DNA of 62,604 bases, taken from positions 1-62,604 of the forward strand of contig CBDCWT010000038.1 in NCBI GenBank assembly GCA_965223305.1, given 5' to 3'. The translations under genes and the position numbers were made by a program. Positions 48,092-57,608 of the stretch are shown piece by piece. Source of the stretch: CBDCWT01 sp965223305. GTDB taxonomy: Bacteria > Planctomycetota > Planctomycetia > Pirellulales > Pirellulaceae. Positions within the stretch are counted from its first letter, which is position 1; every line of letters begins with the position of its first letter. The notes under the pieces are model-generated. The model made no database searches and had not been told where the DNA came from. It saw nothing but the letters and a program-made list of their open reading frames with translations.

Positions 48092-48772
48092 TCAGATTGC
48101 CTCAATATGCAGTCCGCGACTACGCCGCTCCTGGCGGCGGACGTCGTCAATGAGATCTGCGATCCGCTTAACATCGTTGATTCCGCGGAGCAGCAGCTCG
48201 GGATGCGTGCTATCGCTGGAAGTGACCCGGATGGTACCGACCCCCACCAGCCGCTGGACGAGACCTTGTTCGAATGTCACGTCGTCGATATCGATGACCT
48301 CGATGCGATCGGTCACCTGCCGCAGGATGCCGACCTTGTGGATGAACCGTTGATTGGTAAGCCGGTATCGGACGGACAGCTTACGGTACGCCAGCAGGCA
48401 GGCAATGCAGAGCCAGATCAGCCCTAGCAGCGGCAGGAAGACGAGTATGTAGTTGGAAAACAACACCGAGGCCACGATCAGAGCGATCGAAGCGATGCCG
48501 GCTAGGATCCAGCTGCCCACCATATCTTTGCCCGAGTAACCGCCCTGCCAGAGCTCCTCCTCGCCACCTCCCGTCGCGCGTTTACCGGTCGCGGTATCCT
48601 GGAATCGCTGTTGGGCTGTCCGTTCCTGCGCACCGTGGCCGTTCTCTAGAGGCAGGTTGTCCGCGGTCGCTTGGGCCGGTGTGCGGGGCTCATCAAAATG
48701 AAGCCGCTTCCCGCATTTGGGGCAGTAGACTGAATCGGTGGGAACATCGGATCCACATGCACCACAAGGCAT
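48092..48772 (-). CDS. Zinc-ribbon and PH-domain membrane protein (YdbS-like)
   Basis: I place the start at 48772 (MPCGACGSDVPTDS) because AGGAG precedes it; the longer frame is noise. The product is 226 aa. A zinc ribbon with CGAC and CPKCGKRL opens the protein. After a polar spacer come two membrane segments (ILAGIASIALIVASVLF and YILVFLPLLGLIWLCIACLLAYRKL), then a bacterial PH domain (YRLTNQRFIHKVGILRQVTDRIEVIDIDDVTFEQG, VGTIRVTSSD). The domain order is typical for bPH_2 proteins. Function unknown; possibly membrane-related. Divergent from nrdR, with about 250 bp between. Confidence 0.8.
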   Translation of the reverse strand: MPCGACGSDVPTDSVYCPKCGKRLHFDEPRTPAQATADNLPLENGHGAQERTAQQRFQDTATGKRATGGGEEELWQGGYSGKDMVGSWILAGIASIALIVASVLFSNYILVFLPLLGLIWLCIACLLAYRKLSVRYRLTNQRFIHKVGILRQVTDRIEVIDIDDVTFEQGLVQRLVGVGTIRVTSSDSTHPELLLRGINDVKRIADLIDDVRRQERRSRGLHIEAI

Positions 48773-49025
48773 TGCTGCACTCCTGAAAGGGATGGCCGGC
48801 TTTGTTGGCGCCTCGGTCTGTTCCGTTTGACGGTGGCCGCAGGGACCACAGAAAGCTGAGCCTGCCGCGGCCAGTTGCACTGAGTATAGCGTCCAGCGTG
48901 AGGCGCTTCCAAGGCGTGGTTGGACCGGGTGCGCTCGGCCGTCTGTATTCTGAGTTTGGCGATCGGGGTATAGTACGGCGATGCCAGAAGCAGGAATGTG
49001 AAGCGGATGTGAGCCTAGCACTGCG

Positions 49026-49517
49026 ATGAGATGTCCTTTCTGCCGTATCGACAACGACCGCGTGATTGACTCGCGCGCTAGCGAGGACAAGTTCTCCATC
49101 CGGCGGCGACGGGAGTGTCTCAGCTGTAAACGGCGTTACACAACCTACGAACGCCTGGAAGAGATGAATGTGAAGGTGATCAAGAAGGATGGTGAGCGCG
49201 AGCCGTTTAGCAGGCGGAAGATCTCGGAAGGGTTGGCAAAGGCCTGCTGGAAGCGACCTATCAGCGAAGAGCAGATCGAGTCCCTGATCTCGGCAGTCGA
49301 AAGCGAGATCTACGCGAACTTCGACAGTGAGGTGAACAGTCGCGATCTGGGGGAACTGGTGATGAAGCACCTGGGCCGCCTCGATCAGGTGGCCTTCGTC
49401 CGTTTCGCGAGTGTCTACAGAGAGTTCAAGGACGTGCGAGATTTTGTCGACGAGCTGCAGCCGATGCTACAGCGGCGTCAGGACGGTGGTTCGCAAGGCC
49501 AGCTGGGCGCGGAATAA
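49026..49517 (+). CDS. nrdR: Ribonucleotide reductase repressor NrdR
   Basis: 163 aa. The zinc ribbon is CPFC (3, 6) and CLSC (31, 34), with SRASEDKFSIRRRRECLSCKRRYTTYER; the ATP-cone domain follows (VIKKDGEREPFSRRKISEGL). NrdR binds (d)ATP and represses ribonucleotide reductase operons at NrdR boxes. No nrd gene is in the window. The C-terminus is slightly longer than usual (QRRQDGGSQGQLGAE). Confidence 0.97.
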   Translation: MRCPFCRIDNDRVIDSRASEDKFSIRRRRECLSCKRRYTTYERLEEMNVKVIKKDGEREPFSRRKISEGLAKACWKRPISEEQIESLISAVESEIYANFDSEVNSRDLGELVMKHLGRLDQVAFVRFASVYREFKDVRDFVDELQPMLQRRQDGGSQGQLGAE

Positions 49518-49596
49518 CCGCCGCTTGGCCGGCGTTGCCCACTTGCTAGAGCGGACGGGTTTCACGGCAGGATGTCCACCCGCACTCACTGCAACA

Positions 49597-50003
49597 AACC
49601 GTGTCAATCGAACGGGAGGGCGAGGCTCCTGCCGAGCCGAAAGTGCAATGAACCGTGGGCTAACGCAACGGATGTCGCGACAAACTATCCTGTCCTCTGC
49701 TTGAGTGACAGGATTTACAGGATCAACAAGATGCCCATTTGCTCGTACCAGAAACTTCCTGTAGCCGAATTCGCCAGAATTTGGACGAATCCGCAGTCCA
49801 CCAAACTCTGGCGAGTTCGGCTAGTGCGCCTGTGAAGGCCCAACCGGACCTCCCTACCCCTATCAAACCAAATCAGCCGCTGGGCGTTAGCCCACGGTTA
49901 TGTTCGAATCGACGCGCTTCAGTGACCCCTCAACGCCGATCCCCGGACAGAACCGGACGAGGTCAACCGGACGCTAGCTAGCTAACGCGTGCCGGCTGAT
50001 TTT
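49597..50003. repeat. Mosaic of gggagggcgaggctcctgcc, F and G repeats
   Basis: cgggagggcgaggctcctgcc (49607), gaaccgtgggctaacgc (49650), a full family F palindrome at 49757-49824 (gtagccgaattcgccagaattt, ccaaactctggcgagttcggct), and a family G pair at 49869-50003 (atcagccgctgggcgttagc, gctaacgcgtgccggctgat). No gene is supported in 49518-50206. The rest (50004-50206) is the leader of fumC. Confidence 0.75.
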
Positions 50004-50206
50004 GGCTTGTCGGCGTCGCAGTTACGTCTCTTTCGGGCCCCTCCAGACCGTCTTAGAGGTGGAGATCCACCCTACTGGTAGCTCGCTGCCGATCGCCAAT
50101 TCCGCCTTGGAGCTTGTTTCTCTTCCAGCTATGATGTCGGCGGCCTGCGCAGGGCGGGTAGCCGGGCCGTCTGGTTGGTTGGTTTTCTCAGTGGCGAGCA
50201 TCAACG

Positions 50207-51631
50207 GTGAGCGAGTTTCGCACAGAACGCGATTCGATGGGCGAGGTGGAAGTACCTGCCGAAGCGTACTACGGCGCGCAGACCCAGCGGGCGGTGGAGA
50301 ACTTTCCGGTTTCGGGGTGGACGCTCCCACCCCCGCTGATTCATGCGCTAGGCATCGTCAAATATGCCTGCGGCGTCGCGAATCGAGACCTGGGAAAGTT
50401 GACCGGCAGCGGCAAACAGCCGCTCAACGATACGCAGGTTGACGCGTTGCTGCGAGCCTGCAAAGAGGTCAGCGACGGCAAGTTGGACAGTGAGTTCCCG
50501 ATCGACGTTTTTCAAACCGGCTCGGGAACATCGACGAACATGAACGTCAACGAGGTCATTGCCAACCGCGCCATCGAGCTACTCGGTCAAGACCGCTTTC
50601 AGCCGGAAAAAGCGATCCACCCGAACGACCACGTCAACATGGGGCAAAATACCAACGACATTTTTCCGACCGCGATTCATGTCGCCACCGCCCAGCAGAT
50701 TAAGCACGATCTGCTGCCCGCTCTGCGGCGGCTGGCGGCTGTGTTAGCTCGTAAGGCAGAGGAGTGGGATGGCGTCATTAAGATCGGACGCACCCATCTG
50801 ATGGACGCCACGCCTTTGCGGCTAGGCCAGGAGGTGGGTGGCTTCGCTAGACAAATCGAACTCTCGGTGCGCCGCGCGGAACAAGCGATCGACGAGGTTT
50901 TAGAGCTCCCGGCGGGTGGAACCGCTGTCGGGTCGGGGATCAACACCCACCCCGAATTCGGCGAACGAGTTGCTCGAGTGCTTGCTCAGGAGGCGGACAT
51001 TCCATTCGTCGAGGCCGTCAACCATTTCGAGGCGAATGCCCAACGGGATGGGCTGGTCGGCTGCCACGGGCATCTGCGTACGATCGCTACAACGCTGTTT
51101 AATGTCTCCAACAATATCCGCTGGCTGAGTTCTGGTCCACGTTGTGGGTTCTCGGAAACGGTGCTTCCCGACAGGCAACCCGGCAGTTCCATCATGCCTG
51201 GCAAAGTCAATCCAGTGATGTGCGAGAGCATGATGCAGGTTGCGGCCCGTGTCTATGGGAACGACCAAACAATGATGCTGAGCGGCGCAGCGGGCGGCCA
51301 ATTTCAACTGAACATCATGATGCCCGTGATGGGGCATACGATCGCGGAGAGTATCCATCTGTTGGCGGCGGTCACGCGAGCCTTCATCGACTTTTGTGCC
51401 GAGGGCATGGAAGCCAATGCAGAGGCATGTGCGGCGGCTGTCGAGCAGAGTCTGTCGATGGTCACCAGCCTGAACCCCCTGATCGGATACGAGCAAGCCG
51501 CGAAGTTAGCCAAGGAGGCATTTCGCAGCGGCAAGACGATACGCGAGCTGTGCCGCGAGCAGGGCGTGTTGCCCGACTCGACACTCGCCGACGCTCTGGA
51601 TCCTTGGCGGATGACGGAGCCCCAGGAGTAG
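50207..51631 (+). CDS. fumC: Fumarate hydratase class II
   Basis: 474 aa from GTG 50207 (VSEFRTERDSMGEVEVP). Conserved parts: YYGAQTQRAVENFPVSG, FQTGSGTSTNMNVNEVIANRA, HPNDHVNMGQNTNDIFPTA, GRTHLMDATPLRLGQE and GSSIMPGKVNPVMCE, the class signature (residues about 326-340). The enzyme interconverts fumarate and malate in the TCA cycle; it is iron-independent, unlike class I. Aspartase is an alternative in this superfamily but the length and start favour fumarase. Single gene. Confidence 0.93.
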   Translation: MSEFRTERDSMGEVEVPAEAYYGAQTQRAVENFPVSGWTLPPPLIHALGIVKYACGVANRDLGKLTGSGKQPLNDTQVDALLRACKEVSDGKLDSEFPIDVFQTGSGTSTNMNVNEVIANRAIELLGQDRFQPEKAIHPNDHVNMGQNTNDIFPTAIHVATAQQIKHDLLPALRRLAAVLARKAEEWDGVIKIGRTHLMDATPLRLGQEVGGFARQIELSVRRAEQAIDEVLELPAGGTAVGSGINTHPEFGERVARVLAQEADIPFVEAVNHFEANAQRDGLVGCHGHLRTIATTLFNVSNNIRWLSSGPRCGFSETVLPDRQPGSSIMPGKVNPVMCESMMQVAARVYGNDQTMMLSGAAGGQFQLNIMMPVMGHTIAESIHLLAAVTRAFIDFCAEGMEANAEACAAAVEQSLSMVTSLNPLIGYEQAAKLAKEAFRSGKTIRELCREQGVLPDSTLADALDPWRMTEPQE

Positions 51632-51662
51632 GTTTTTTGATGGTGCGCTTTTCGCCTTTCTG

Positions 51663-51765
51663 CGCGTTTTCGTAACCCGAAGCGTCAGCGAGGGGGAGTT
51701 GATGTACCATCGCAAGTTGTTCCCTCGCTTACGCTTCGGGTTGCGATGGAGCCAACTGCGCAACA
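51663..51765. repeat. Family H palindromic repeat
   Basis: aacccgaagcgtcagcgagg and ccctcgcttacgcttcgggtt are inverted arms around ttgatgtaccatcgcaag. Same family as 2351 and 59322. Confidence 0.8.
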
Positions 51766-51898
51766 GTAAGGAGTAGGTGCGCGGGCGCGCTGGCTGGACA
51801 CGGCTAGCTGCTTTCGTGTTGAGCTGTTTGCAGAGCGGATGGAAACCCAAAGCGGCGGCCTAAACGCCGCTGCGGACGCTTCAAGGAGGAGGAACGGG

Positions 51899-53029
51899 AT
51901 GCAGTGGAAGCCGCTGGGCCACGGGTCAGTCGCCCTTCGTCTGATGGCGTGGGGCCTTTTTGTCGTGATCGAGTTGACGGTGGGGCAGGTGAGGGCCGCC
52001 GAGACGTCCTTGATCAGGGACGCGTTCGAGAAGACCAAGACCGCGAAGACCATCGAGGATTTTTCGCAGATCATCACGCTCTGCGAGCAGGCTCAGCAGA
52101 GCGGGTTGTCCGAGCAGATGGCGGGCTATGCGCCCAAGTTGATGTCTTGGGCTCGTAATCGCCGCGGTGAGATCTACTCGGCCCAGGCCGCCGAGTCCTT
52201 GGTGGCTGGATCCGTCCAGCGAGCTGCCGAGTTGGACGAGTTGGCTCGGACCGATTTTGAGTCCGCGGTTCAGTTGGATCCGAATGCCTGGAAACCCTGG
52301 CACAATCGGGGTGTCAGCCGCGGGCTCCGCGGTGACCGCGAAGCGGCACTCCGCGACTTTTCGCGCGTGATCGAGCTGAAACCGGGTTACCTCGACGCTT
52401 GGTTCAATCGCGCGGAAATCCGCGCCGACATGGGCCAAGACGAAGCGGCAATCCAGGACTATACCCGGGTGATCGAGCTGCGGCCCACCGATGTCGACGC
52501 CTACCTAAAACGTGCCTTCACATACGCCAAGAGAGGTGATCTGACCCAGGCCTTGACCGACTGTAACGCAGCGGTTGCGCTGGACAAGGACGACGTCCGA
52601 GCCTACGCGAACCGGGGTTGGGTCTACGAGAGGCTGAGCCGCTGGGAGGATGCAGCCGCCGACTTTCGCGCGGCGGTTTCGGCGGACAGTGAGTCTGTGC
52701 TGGCGTATCGCAGCGCGGCCTGGCTGATGGCGACCTGTCCGGATCCTAAGTTCCGGGACGACTCGCTGGCCGTGCAGGCCGCCGAGCGAGCTTTGCAGCT
52801 GAGCCGCGAGCCGCACGACTGGAGGACACTGGATATCCTGGCGGCCGCCTATGCAAGTGCCGGCCAGTTCCAGCAGGCAGTCGAGTATGGCACGCAGGCT
52901 GTAGCTGGCGCATCTGGACCGATGCGTGCGGCGGCCGAACAGCGGCTGGAGCTCTACCGTCAGCGGAAGTCATATCGCCAGCCATCGGTCACGACCGCGG
53001 CAGCCGGGGCGGGCAGAGTCAGCCGCTGA
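51899..53029 (+). CDS. Secreted TPR-repeat protein
   Basis: I place the start at 51899 (MQWKPLGHGS) because AGGAGGAACGGG precedes it. The product is 376 aa. A signal peptide (LMAWGLFVVIELTVGQVRA) precedes several tetratricopeptide repeats, each of about 34 residues: WKPWHNRGVSRGLRGDREAALRDF, DAWFNRAEIRADMGQDEAAIQDY, DAYLKRAFTYAKRGDLTQALTDC, RAYANRGWVYERLSRWEDAAADF. Such proteins mediate protein contacts in the periplasm. A further TPR-like helical pair follows near residue 320. The tail is basic. No partner is obvious; it lies between fumC and the EF-G gene. Confidence 0.82.
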   Translation: MQWKPLGHGSVALRLMAWGLFVVIELTVGQVRAAETSLIRDAFEKTKTAKTIEDFSQIITLCEQAQQSGLSEQMAGYAPKLMSWARNRRGEIYSAQAAESLVAGSVQRAAELDELARTDFESAVQLDPNAWKPWHNRGVSRGLRGDREAALRDFSRVIELKPGYLDAWFNRAEIRADMGQDEAAIQDYTRVIELRPTDVDAYLKRAFTYAKRGDLTQALTDCNAAVALDKDDVRAYANRGWVYERLSRWEDAAADFRAAVSADSESVLAYRSAAWLMATCPDPKFRDDSLAVQAAERALQLSREPHDWRTLDILAAAYASAGQFQQAVEYGTQAVAGASGPMRAAAEQRLELYRQRKSYRQPSVTTAAAGAGRVSR

Positions 53030-53389
53030 GCTTCATTGGTCCGTTGGCCGGACCATGTGTTCACCTGCTGTGGCCGCCCAGCTACCGCTTTTTTTCCTAG
53101 AAAACGCGACGAAGGACTCCTAATCAACTGGATAGCCCTTCCCTGCAAGACGATGAGAAGTAGAATAGCTAGTTCGCGCACTCTCCCCTTTCCCGCCTCG
53201 TTGTATCTCCGCTTTCAGGGATGTCTACGGTCGGCGTGCCGGTTGTCTGTGCGGGTTGCTTCGCAAGAACCGCTAGCAGTTTCGAGTGGTCAGGCGGACG
53301 CTGGGTAAATGTGGTGTCCGGGTCCCCCGCGGCGTCTTGTTTCTTCGGGCATTTTATGAGCTTGGTTTGTCAGCTATAGGTTTGGAATC
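53030..53389. other. 360-bp leader region of EF-G, no gene recognised
   Basis: It contains a T-rich stretch (cgctttttttcct near 53090) and no clear repeat of families F, G, H or S. Open frames here are short and not protein-like. It should contain the EF-G promoter. Confidence 0.4.
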
Positions 53390-55480
53390 ATGAGTCAGTC
53401 ACAGATTCGTAACATCGGAATCTCGGCGCATATCGACTCTGGGAAAACGACGCTCAGTGAACGCATCCTGTTTTACACCGGGCGAATACACCGGATGGAA
53501 GAAGTGCATGGTCGCGGTGATGGCGCGACGATGGACCATATGGACCTGGAGCGGGAGCGCGGCATCACCATCACTAGCGCGGCGACCACGGTCCAATGGG
53601 AAGGGACCACGGTCAACCTGATCGATACACCGGGCCACGTTGATTTCACGGTCGAGGTCGAGCGCAGCTTGCGCGTGTTAGACGGTGCGGTCTTGGTGCT
53701 GTGCGCGGTCGGGGGTGTCCAGTCGCAGTCGATGACCGTCGACAGGCAGATGAAACGGTACCACGTCCCCCGGCTGGCCTTTATTAACAAGATGGACCGT
53801 GTCGGGGCCGACCCGTTGAGTGTCTGCGAGCAGGTGCGCGAAAAACTGGGATGCGACGCCATCTTGATGCAGCTGCCGATCGGCGCCGGCGAGTCGTTCG
53901 AGGGACTGATCGATCTGGTCACGATGGAAGCCCTCTACTTCGATGGCAAGGACGGTGAGTTGGTTCGCCGGGCGGACGTGCCGGCCGCACATGTCGAGGC
54001 GATGGCGACGGCGCGAGCCCAGATGCTCGAGCAACTTGCTATGTACAGCGACGAGTTGATGGAGTTGTTGCTGTCGGAGGAACCGATTCCAGAGGCACTG
54101 ATTCACGACGTGCTGAGGCACTCGGTCCAGGAACAGGACACGACGCCAGTCTTTCTTGGTACGGCCTACCGTAACAAGGGCGTCCAGCCACTGATGGATG
54201 CCATCGTGCGCTACCTGCCTTCGCCACTCGATCGAGAGATCTCCGCACGAGATTATGCTGACCCCGAGAAAGAAGTTGCGCTGCAAGCCGACGCGGCGGA
54301 GCCGATGGTCGGAATGGCGTTTAAGATCGTCGATGATCCGTACGGCCAGCTGACATTTATGCGACTCTACCAGGGAACGGCGCGCAAAGGTCAGACCTAT
54401 GTTAACCAGCGGACTGGACGCAAGGAGCGTTTCAGCCGGTTGTTGCGGATGCATGCTGACAAGCGTGAAGAGATCGATGCCGCCACCGCCGGCGACATCA
54501 TCGCCGTCATGGGCATCGAGTGCGCCAGCGGAGACACTTATGCCCAGACGGACAAGCTCTGCACATTGGAGAGCATGTATGTCCCCGAACCGGTGATCAA
54601 GGTCGCCGTGTCACCGGTCAATCGATCGGATGGCGACAAGCTGGGCAAGGCGCTGGCACGGTTTCGCCGGGAGGACCCGACGTTTCGGGTCATGTCCGAT
54701 GAAGAGACCAACGAGATTTTGATTGCGGGTATGGGTGAGCTGCATTTGGAAATCTACATTGAACGAATTCGCCGCGAATACAACGTAGCCGTCGAAGTTG
54801 GGCCACCCAAGGTCAGCTATCGGGAGACGGCAACGAACTCGGTGGACTTCAACTACAAACACAAGAAGCAGACAGGGGGTTCAGGTCAGTATGCACACAT
54901 TGTGGGAAGCCTAGAGCCGTTGCCCGAGGACGCCGATGTACCGTTCGTGTTCGAGGAGAACATTGTCGGCGGGCGAATTCCCAAACAGTACATTCCCTCG
55001 ATCGAGAAGGGGATGCGAGAGTCGCTACGGAAAGGACCGGTGGCAGAGTATCCGGTCGTGGGTGTCAAGGTCGTTCTGGACGACGGTTCCTTTCACGAAG
55101 TGGATAGCTCGGACCGGGCGTTCCAGACCTGTGCCCGTGATTGTCTGCGGGAGACACTGCGACGCGCCAAACCGAAGCTACTCGAGCCGATCATGTCGGT
55201 CGCTGTCGAATGCCCGGATTCGTACCAAGGTGCGATTACTGGGGACCTCACGTCCCGACGTGGGATCATTACAGCCACCACCATACGGGAAGGGATCGCC
55301 ACGCTCTCGGCGGACGTGCCACTCTCGGAGACCTTCGGCTACGCGACTGACCTTCGCAGCCTGACCCAGGGCCAAGGTGTCTTTTCCATGGAGCTGGCTT
55401 GCTATCGCAAAGTGCCGCTGAGCGTCCAGGAAGAAATCATCGCCGAGAAGAAGCAGAACCAGCTGGTCGGCGCTCGTTGA
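53390..55480 (+). CDS. fusA: Elongation factor G, spdEFG1-type
   Basis: 696 aa. G1 is AHIDSGKTTLSERILFYTG, with Ser where most bacterial EF-G have Ala (AHIDAGKTTTTE); this form is found in mitochondrial EFG1 and the spirochaete/planctomycete/delta EF-G group. Others: RGITITSAATTVQW, DTPGHVDFTVEVERSLR, NKMDRVG, and the domain IV-V region KQTGGSGQYAHIVG and GVKVVLDDGSFHEVDSS. It catalyses tRNA-mRNA translocation with GTP. No rps12/rps7/tuf genes are beside it, unlike the classic str operon. The start fits the family. Confidence 0.94.
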   Translation: MSQSQIRNIGISAHIDSGKTTLSERILFYTGRIHRMEEVHGRGDGATMDHMDLERERGITITSAATTVQWEGTTVNLIDTPGHVDFTVEVERSLRVLDGAVLVLCAVGGVQSQSMTVDRQMKRYHVPRLAFINKMDRVGADPLSVCEQVREKLGCDAILMQLPIGAGESFEGLIDLVTMEALYFDGKDGELVRRADVPAAHVEAMATARAQMLEQLAMYSDELMELLLSEEPIPEALIHDVLRHSVQEQDTTPVFLGTAYRNKGVQPLMDAIVRYLPSPLDREISARDYADPEKEVALQADAAEPMVGMAFKIVDDPYGQLTFMRLYQGTARKGQTYVNQRTGRKERFSRLLRMHADKREEIDAATAGDIIAVMGIECASGDTYAQTDKLCTLESMYVPEPVIKVAVSPVNRSDGDKLGKALARFRREDPTFRVMSDEETNEILIAGMGELHLEIYIERIRREYNVAVEVGPPKVSYRETATNSVDFNYKHKKQTGGSGQYAHIVGSLEPLPEDADVPFVFEENIVGGRIPKQYIPSIEKGMRESLRKGPVAEYPVVGVKVVLDDGSFHEVDSSDRAFQTCARDCLRETLRRAKPKLLEPIMSVAVECPDSYQGAITGDLTSRRGIITATTIREGIATLSADVPLSETFGYATDLRSLTQGQGVFSMELACYRKVPLSVQEEIIAEKKQNQLVGAR

Positions 55481-55546
55481 GCCCGGTTGTAGCGCACTTG
55501 ACGAGCAGTCGATCTGCGGCGCCGCACGGATAGTGGCGGCACTCTC

Positions 55547-56470
55547 CTACAACGCTAGTTTCTCGACCAACCACTCGAAAGGCTGCACGGTGCCGCGCGG
55601 CTCGACTCTCAGCGGCAGTTGCACGAGTTGACCCTTGTGCCGGTACTCGAGCGTGGACCCCACCAGCGCGTTGGCAAAGAAGCAGTGGTTAGCGAGACGC
55701 TTCTTGCACAGCTTCCAAAGTTCAGGCGTGGTGGATCGCCCGAATTCTTTGGGATTATCAAAGCAGCTTTGACATCGGTCCGCCTTCGTAAAGACGATGG
55801 CGACCGGCCGTTTTCGCCAACCTCGGCGGCGGTCCGGCGCCAACTCGGCCAGGTAATCCAGAATTCTGGCAGTCATGAGGTCGGGATCGGCATCGCCACT
55901 CTGCAGGCGGTCGGCGTCGACCAGCAACATTGCCGCGGCACACTTGCTAAGGAATGCTCGAATGATCCTGACGCTGCCTGGATCTTCGAGTTCGGACAAG
56001 AGGGCAGTGCCCGAGATATCGGGCAAGATCAAGTCAGGTTGTTGACGTGCTTTTCGCTTGCCCGCTTCCCGCCTCCCCATTTCACAGTGCAACCAATTCC
56101 AATCTCGAGGTTCGGGGGCCGTCCGTGCAGGGAATTGACCGCGTGCCAGAGCGTCCAGCGTGGCTTGTTGCAACCCCACCGAAAAGGCGCCGCACGCCAG
56201 GATCTGTACTGGCCCTTGCTGGCGGGACAGGATGTCGGCCAGCATTCCTAGGTAGGCCGTCTTTCCGGTACCTGGTGCTCCGACGATGCCGATCATCTGG
56301 GGCTTCTTTTTCTTGCCGGCGGATTGGAACGTCAGCGCCAGCGGCGCCCCGCAATGCCGGCAGCTGTCTTTGCCGAAGCAGTTTGCCTCTTCGCAGACAT
56401 AGCAGACCGTTGCCCGCACATCGTTGAGAAACTCGTAGCTCTCGATTCGCTGGCGTCCCCAACGTGTCAT
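55547..56470 (-). CDS. Zinc-ribbon P-loop GTPase-like protein
   Basis: 307 aa. The N-terminal zinc ribbon is CYVCEEANCFGKDSCRHC (residues 23-40). The P-loop is GIVGAPGTGKTAYLG (about 61-75). DISGTALLSE (about residue 150) may be the Mg-binding switch II; IVFTKADRC matches the NKXD-type guanine motif (TKAD). It resembles TRAFAC-type GTPases of the 'double-GTPase' class found in conflict and signalling gene sets; that placement is inference. The last gene of a three-gene minus-strand module: it starts 18 bp after the FGE-like gene. Function unknown. Confidence 0.7.
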   Translation of the reverse strand: MTRWGRQRIESYEFLNDVRATVCYVCEEANCFGKDSCRHCGAPLALTFQSAGKKKKPQMIGIVGAPGTGKTAYLGMLADILSRQQGPVQILACGAFSVGLQQATLDALARGQFPARTAPEPRDWNWLHCEMGRREAGKRKARQQPDLILPDISGTALLSELEDPGSVRIIRAFLSKCAAAMLLVDADRLQSGDADPDLMTARILDYLAELAPDRRRGWRKRPVAIVFTKADRCQSCFDNPKEFGRSTTPELWKLCKKRLANHCFFANALVGSTLEYRHKGQLVQLPLRVEPRGTVQPFEWLVEKLAL

Positions 56471-56488
56471 GTTCCACCTTCTCCCTAC

Positions 56489-57532
56489 TTAGCTAGGTAG
56501 GTAGCGCTCCGCAACGTCGCATGCGCTCAAAGCACAGCGAAATCCCAGGTTGCCTTGCCGCGCAAACGGGTCGTCAGCGCTCTGAGCTTGGCAATCCGCC
56601 TGGCTGTCGAAATAGGTGTCGAAGGCCGCCCCCCGGATACTGATTAGCGGACGTTCCAACTCGACTTGCACGCCCTCGACCCAAGCGCAGAATTCTGAAG
56701 AGGTCCATTCCCAGATGTTGCCCACCATTTGATAAACGCCGCCGGCAGTGACGCCCTCGGAGTAGTCCTCCACTGGCACCGTGCTGCCTCTTTGAGAAAT
56801 CCAGAGGTTGGCCCGGGAGTGGTCAAAGGTCTCTCCCCAGGGATATCGCCGTTGCACCGGCCGCGATCCCGCCGCAGAAATCGGGCAGCTCGCGGCCTTG
56901 ACCCACTCGGCGTCGCAGGGCAGCCGCTTGCCCGCCCACCGCGCGTAGGCATCGGCCTCGAACCAAGAAACTCCCACCACCGGATGGTCTGCGAGTCCAG
57001 CAGGGAAGCGGCCGTTGGCCCACCCCTGCGGACCTGATTGTCCTGTTGAGTCGGTGAAATCCTCGATCCGCGGCCGCACGGCTGTGCGCCACAGCGATGG
57101 TTGCTGATAGCCACCGCCGGTGACAAACGTCTGATAGAGTCGATTGGTGATCGGCAAGCGGTCGATGTAGAGAGGTTCGACGTGGACGCACTGCGGCTCG
57201 ATTTCGTCCAGGCTCTCGATCTCGCCGCTGGTCCACGGGCGAACGAGTACATCGCCGCAGGGCACCTCCGATGCAGAGCGTAGAAACGTTTCCGCTGCTT
57301 GCTGCTGTTTGTCTCGGCTGAGTGAATCGCAAATCTGCGGGCGGAGCAGGAGGGCCCACCTTCCCTCTGCGATCAGCTGATCGACCAGGGAGTCATCGCT
57401 CCGTCTGCCTGCCGATCCGCTTCGCGGCGAGGGAGTGGTGCCTGCCGAGGCATGTGGGGATTGGAAGTTGGCTCCGGGAGGACTACACACCCCGCTCAGG
57501 ACACCGGTTTTCGCTCCGACTTGATCCCACAT
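56489..57532 (-). CDS. FGE-sulfatase (SUMF1/EgtB)-like domain protein
   Basis: 347 aa. The first 100 residues are low in motifs (AEGRWALLLRPQICDSL). Then an FGE/SUMF1 domain: VHVEPLYIDRLPITNRLYQTF, DHPVVGVSWFEADAYARWAGKRLPCDAEWVKAA, VPVEDYSEGVTAGGVYQMVGNIWEWTSSEF and NLGFRCALSA at the end. Related domains oxidise Cys to formylglycine or bind ligands; the paired active-site Cys of true FGE are not clear here, so catalysis is uncertain. The gene sits between a coiled-coil gene and a GTPase gene, with gaps of 76 and 18 bp. The role in that module is unknown. Confidence 0.75.
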   Translation of the reverse strand: MWDQVGAKTGVLSGVCSPPGANFQSPHASAGTTPSPRSGSAGRRSDDSLVDQLIAEGRWALLLRPQICDSLSRDKQQQAAETFLRSASEVPCGDVLVRPWTSGEIESLDEIEPQCVHVEPLYIDRLPITNRLYQTFVTGGGYQQPSLWRTAVRPRIEDFTDSTGQSGPQGWANGRFPAGLADHPVVGVSWFEADAYARWAGKRLPCDAEWVKAASCPISAAGSRPVQRRYPWGETFDHSRANLWISQRGSTVPVEDYSEGVTAGGVYQMVGNIWEWTSSEFCAWVEGVQVELERPLISIRGAAFDTYFDSQADCQAQSADDPFARQGNLGFRCALSACDVAERYLPS

Positions 57533-57608
57533 GACGTTACAGCTCTGCTATCGCGAGCTCCGCGTTGGTTGGAATTCTGACATAACAAAAAACCGGTAAG
57601 CCCGCCGT

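Noticed and set aside
48773..49099. N-terminal extension of the PH-domain protein up to 49099
   Set aside because: It overlaps the nrdR start, has no ribosome binding site and reads as low-information sequence; AGGAG precedes the start at 48772.
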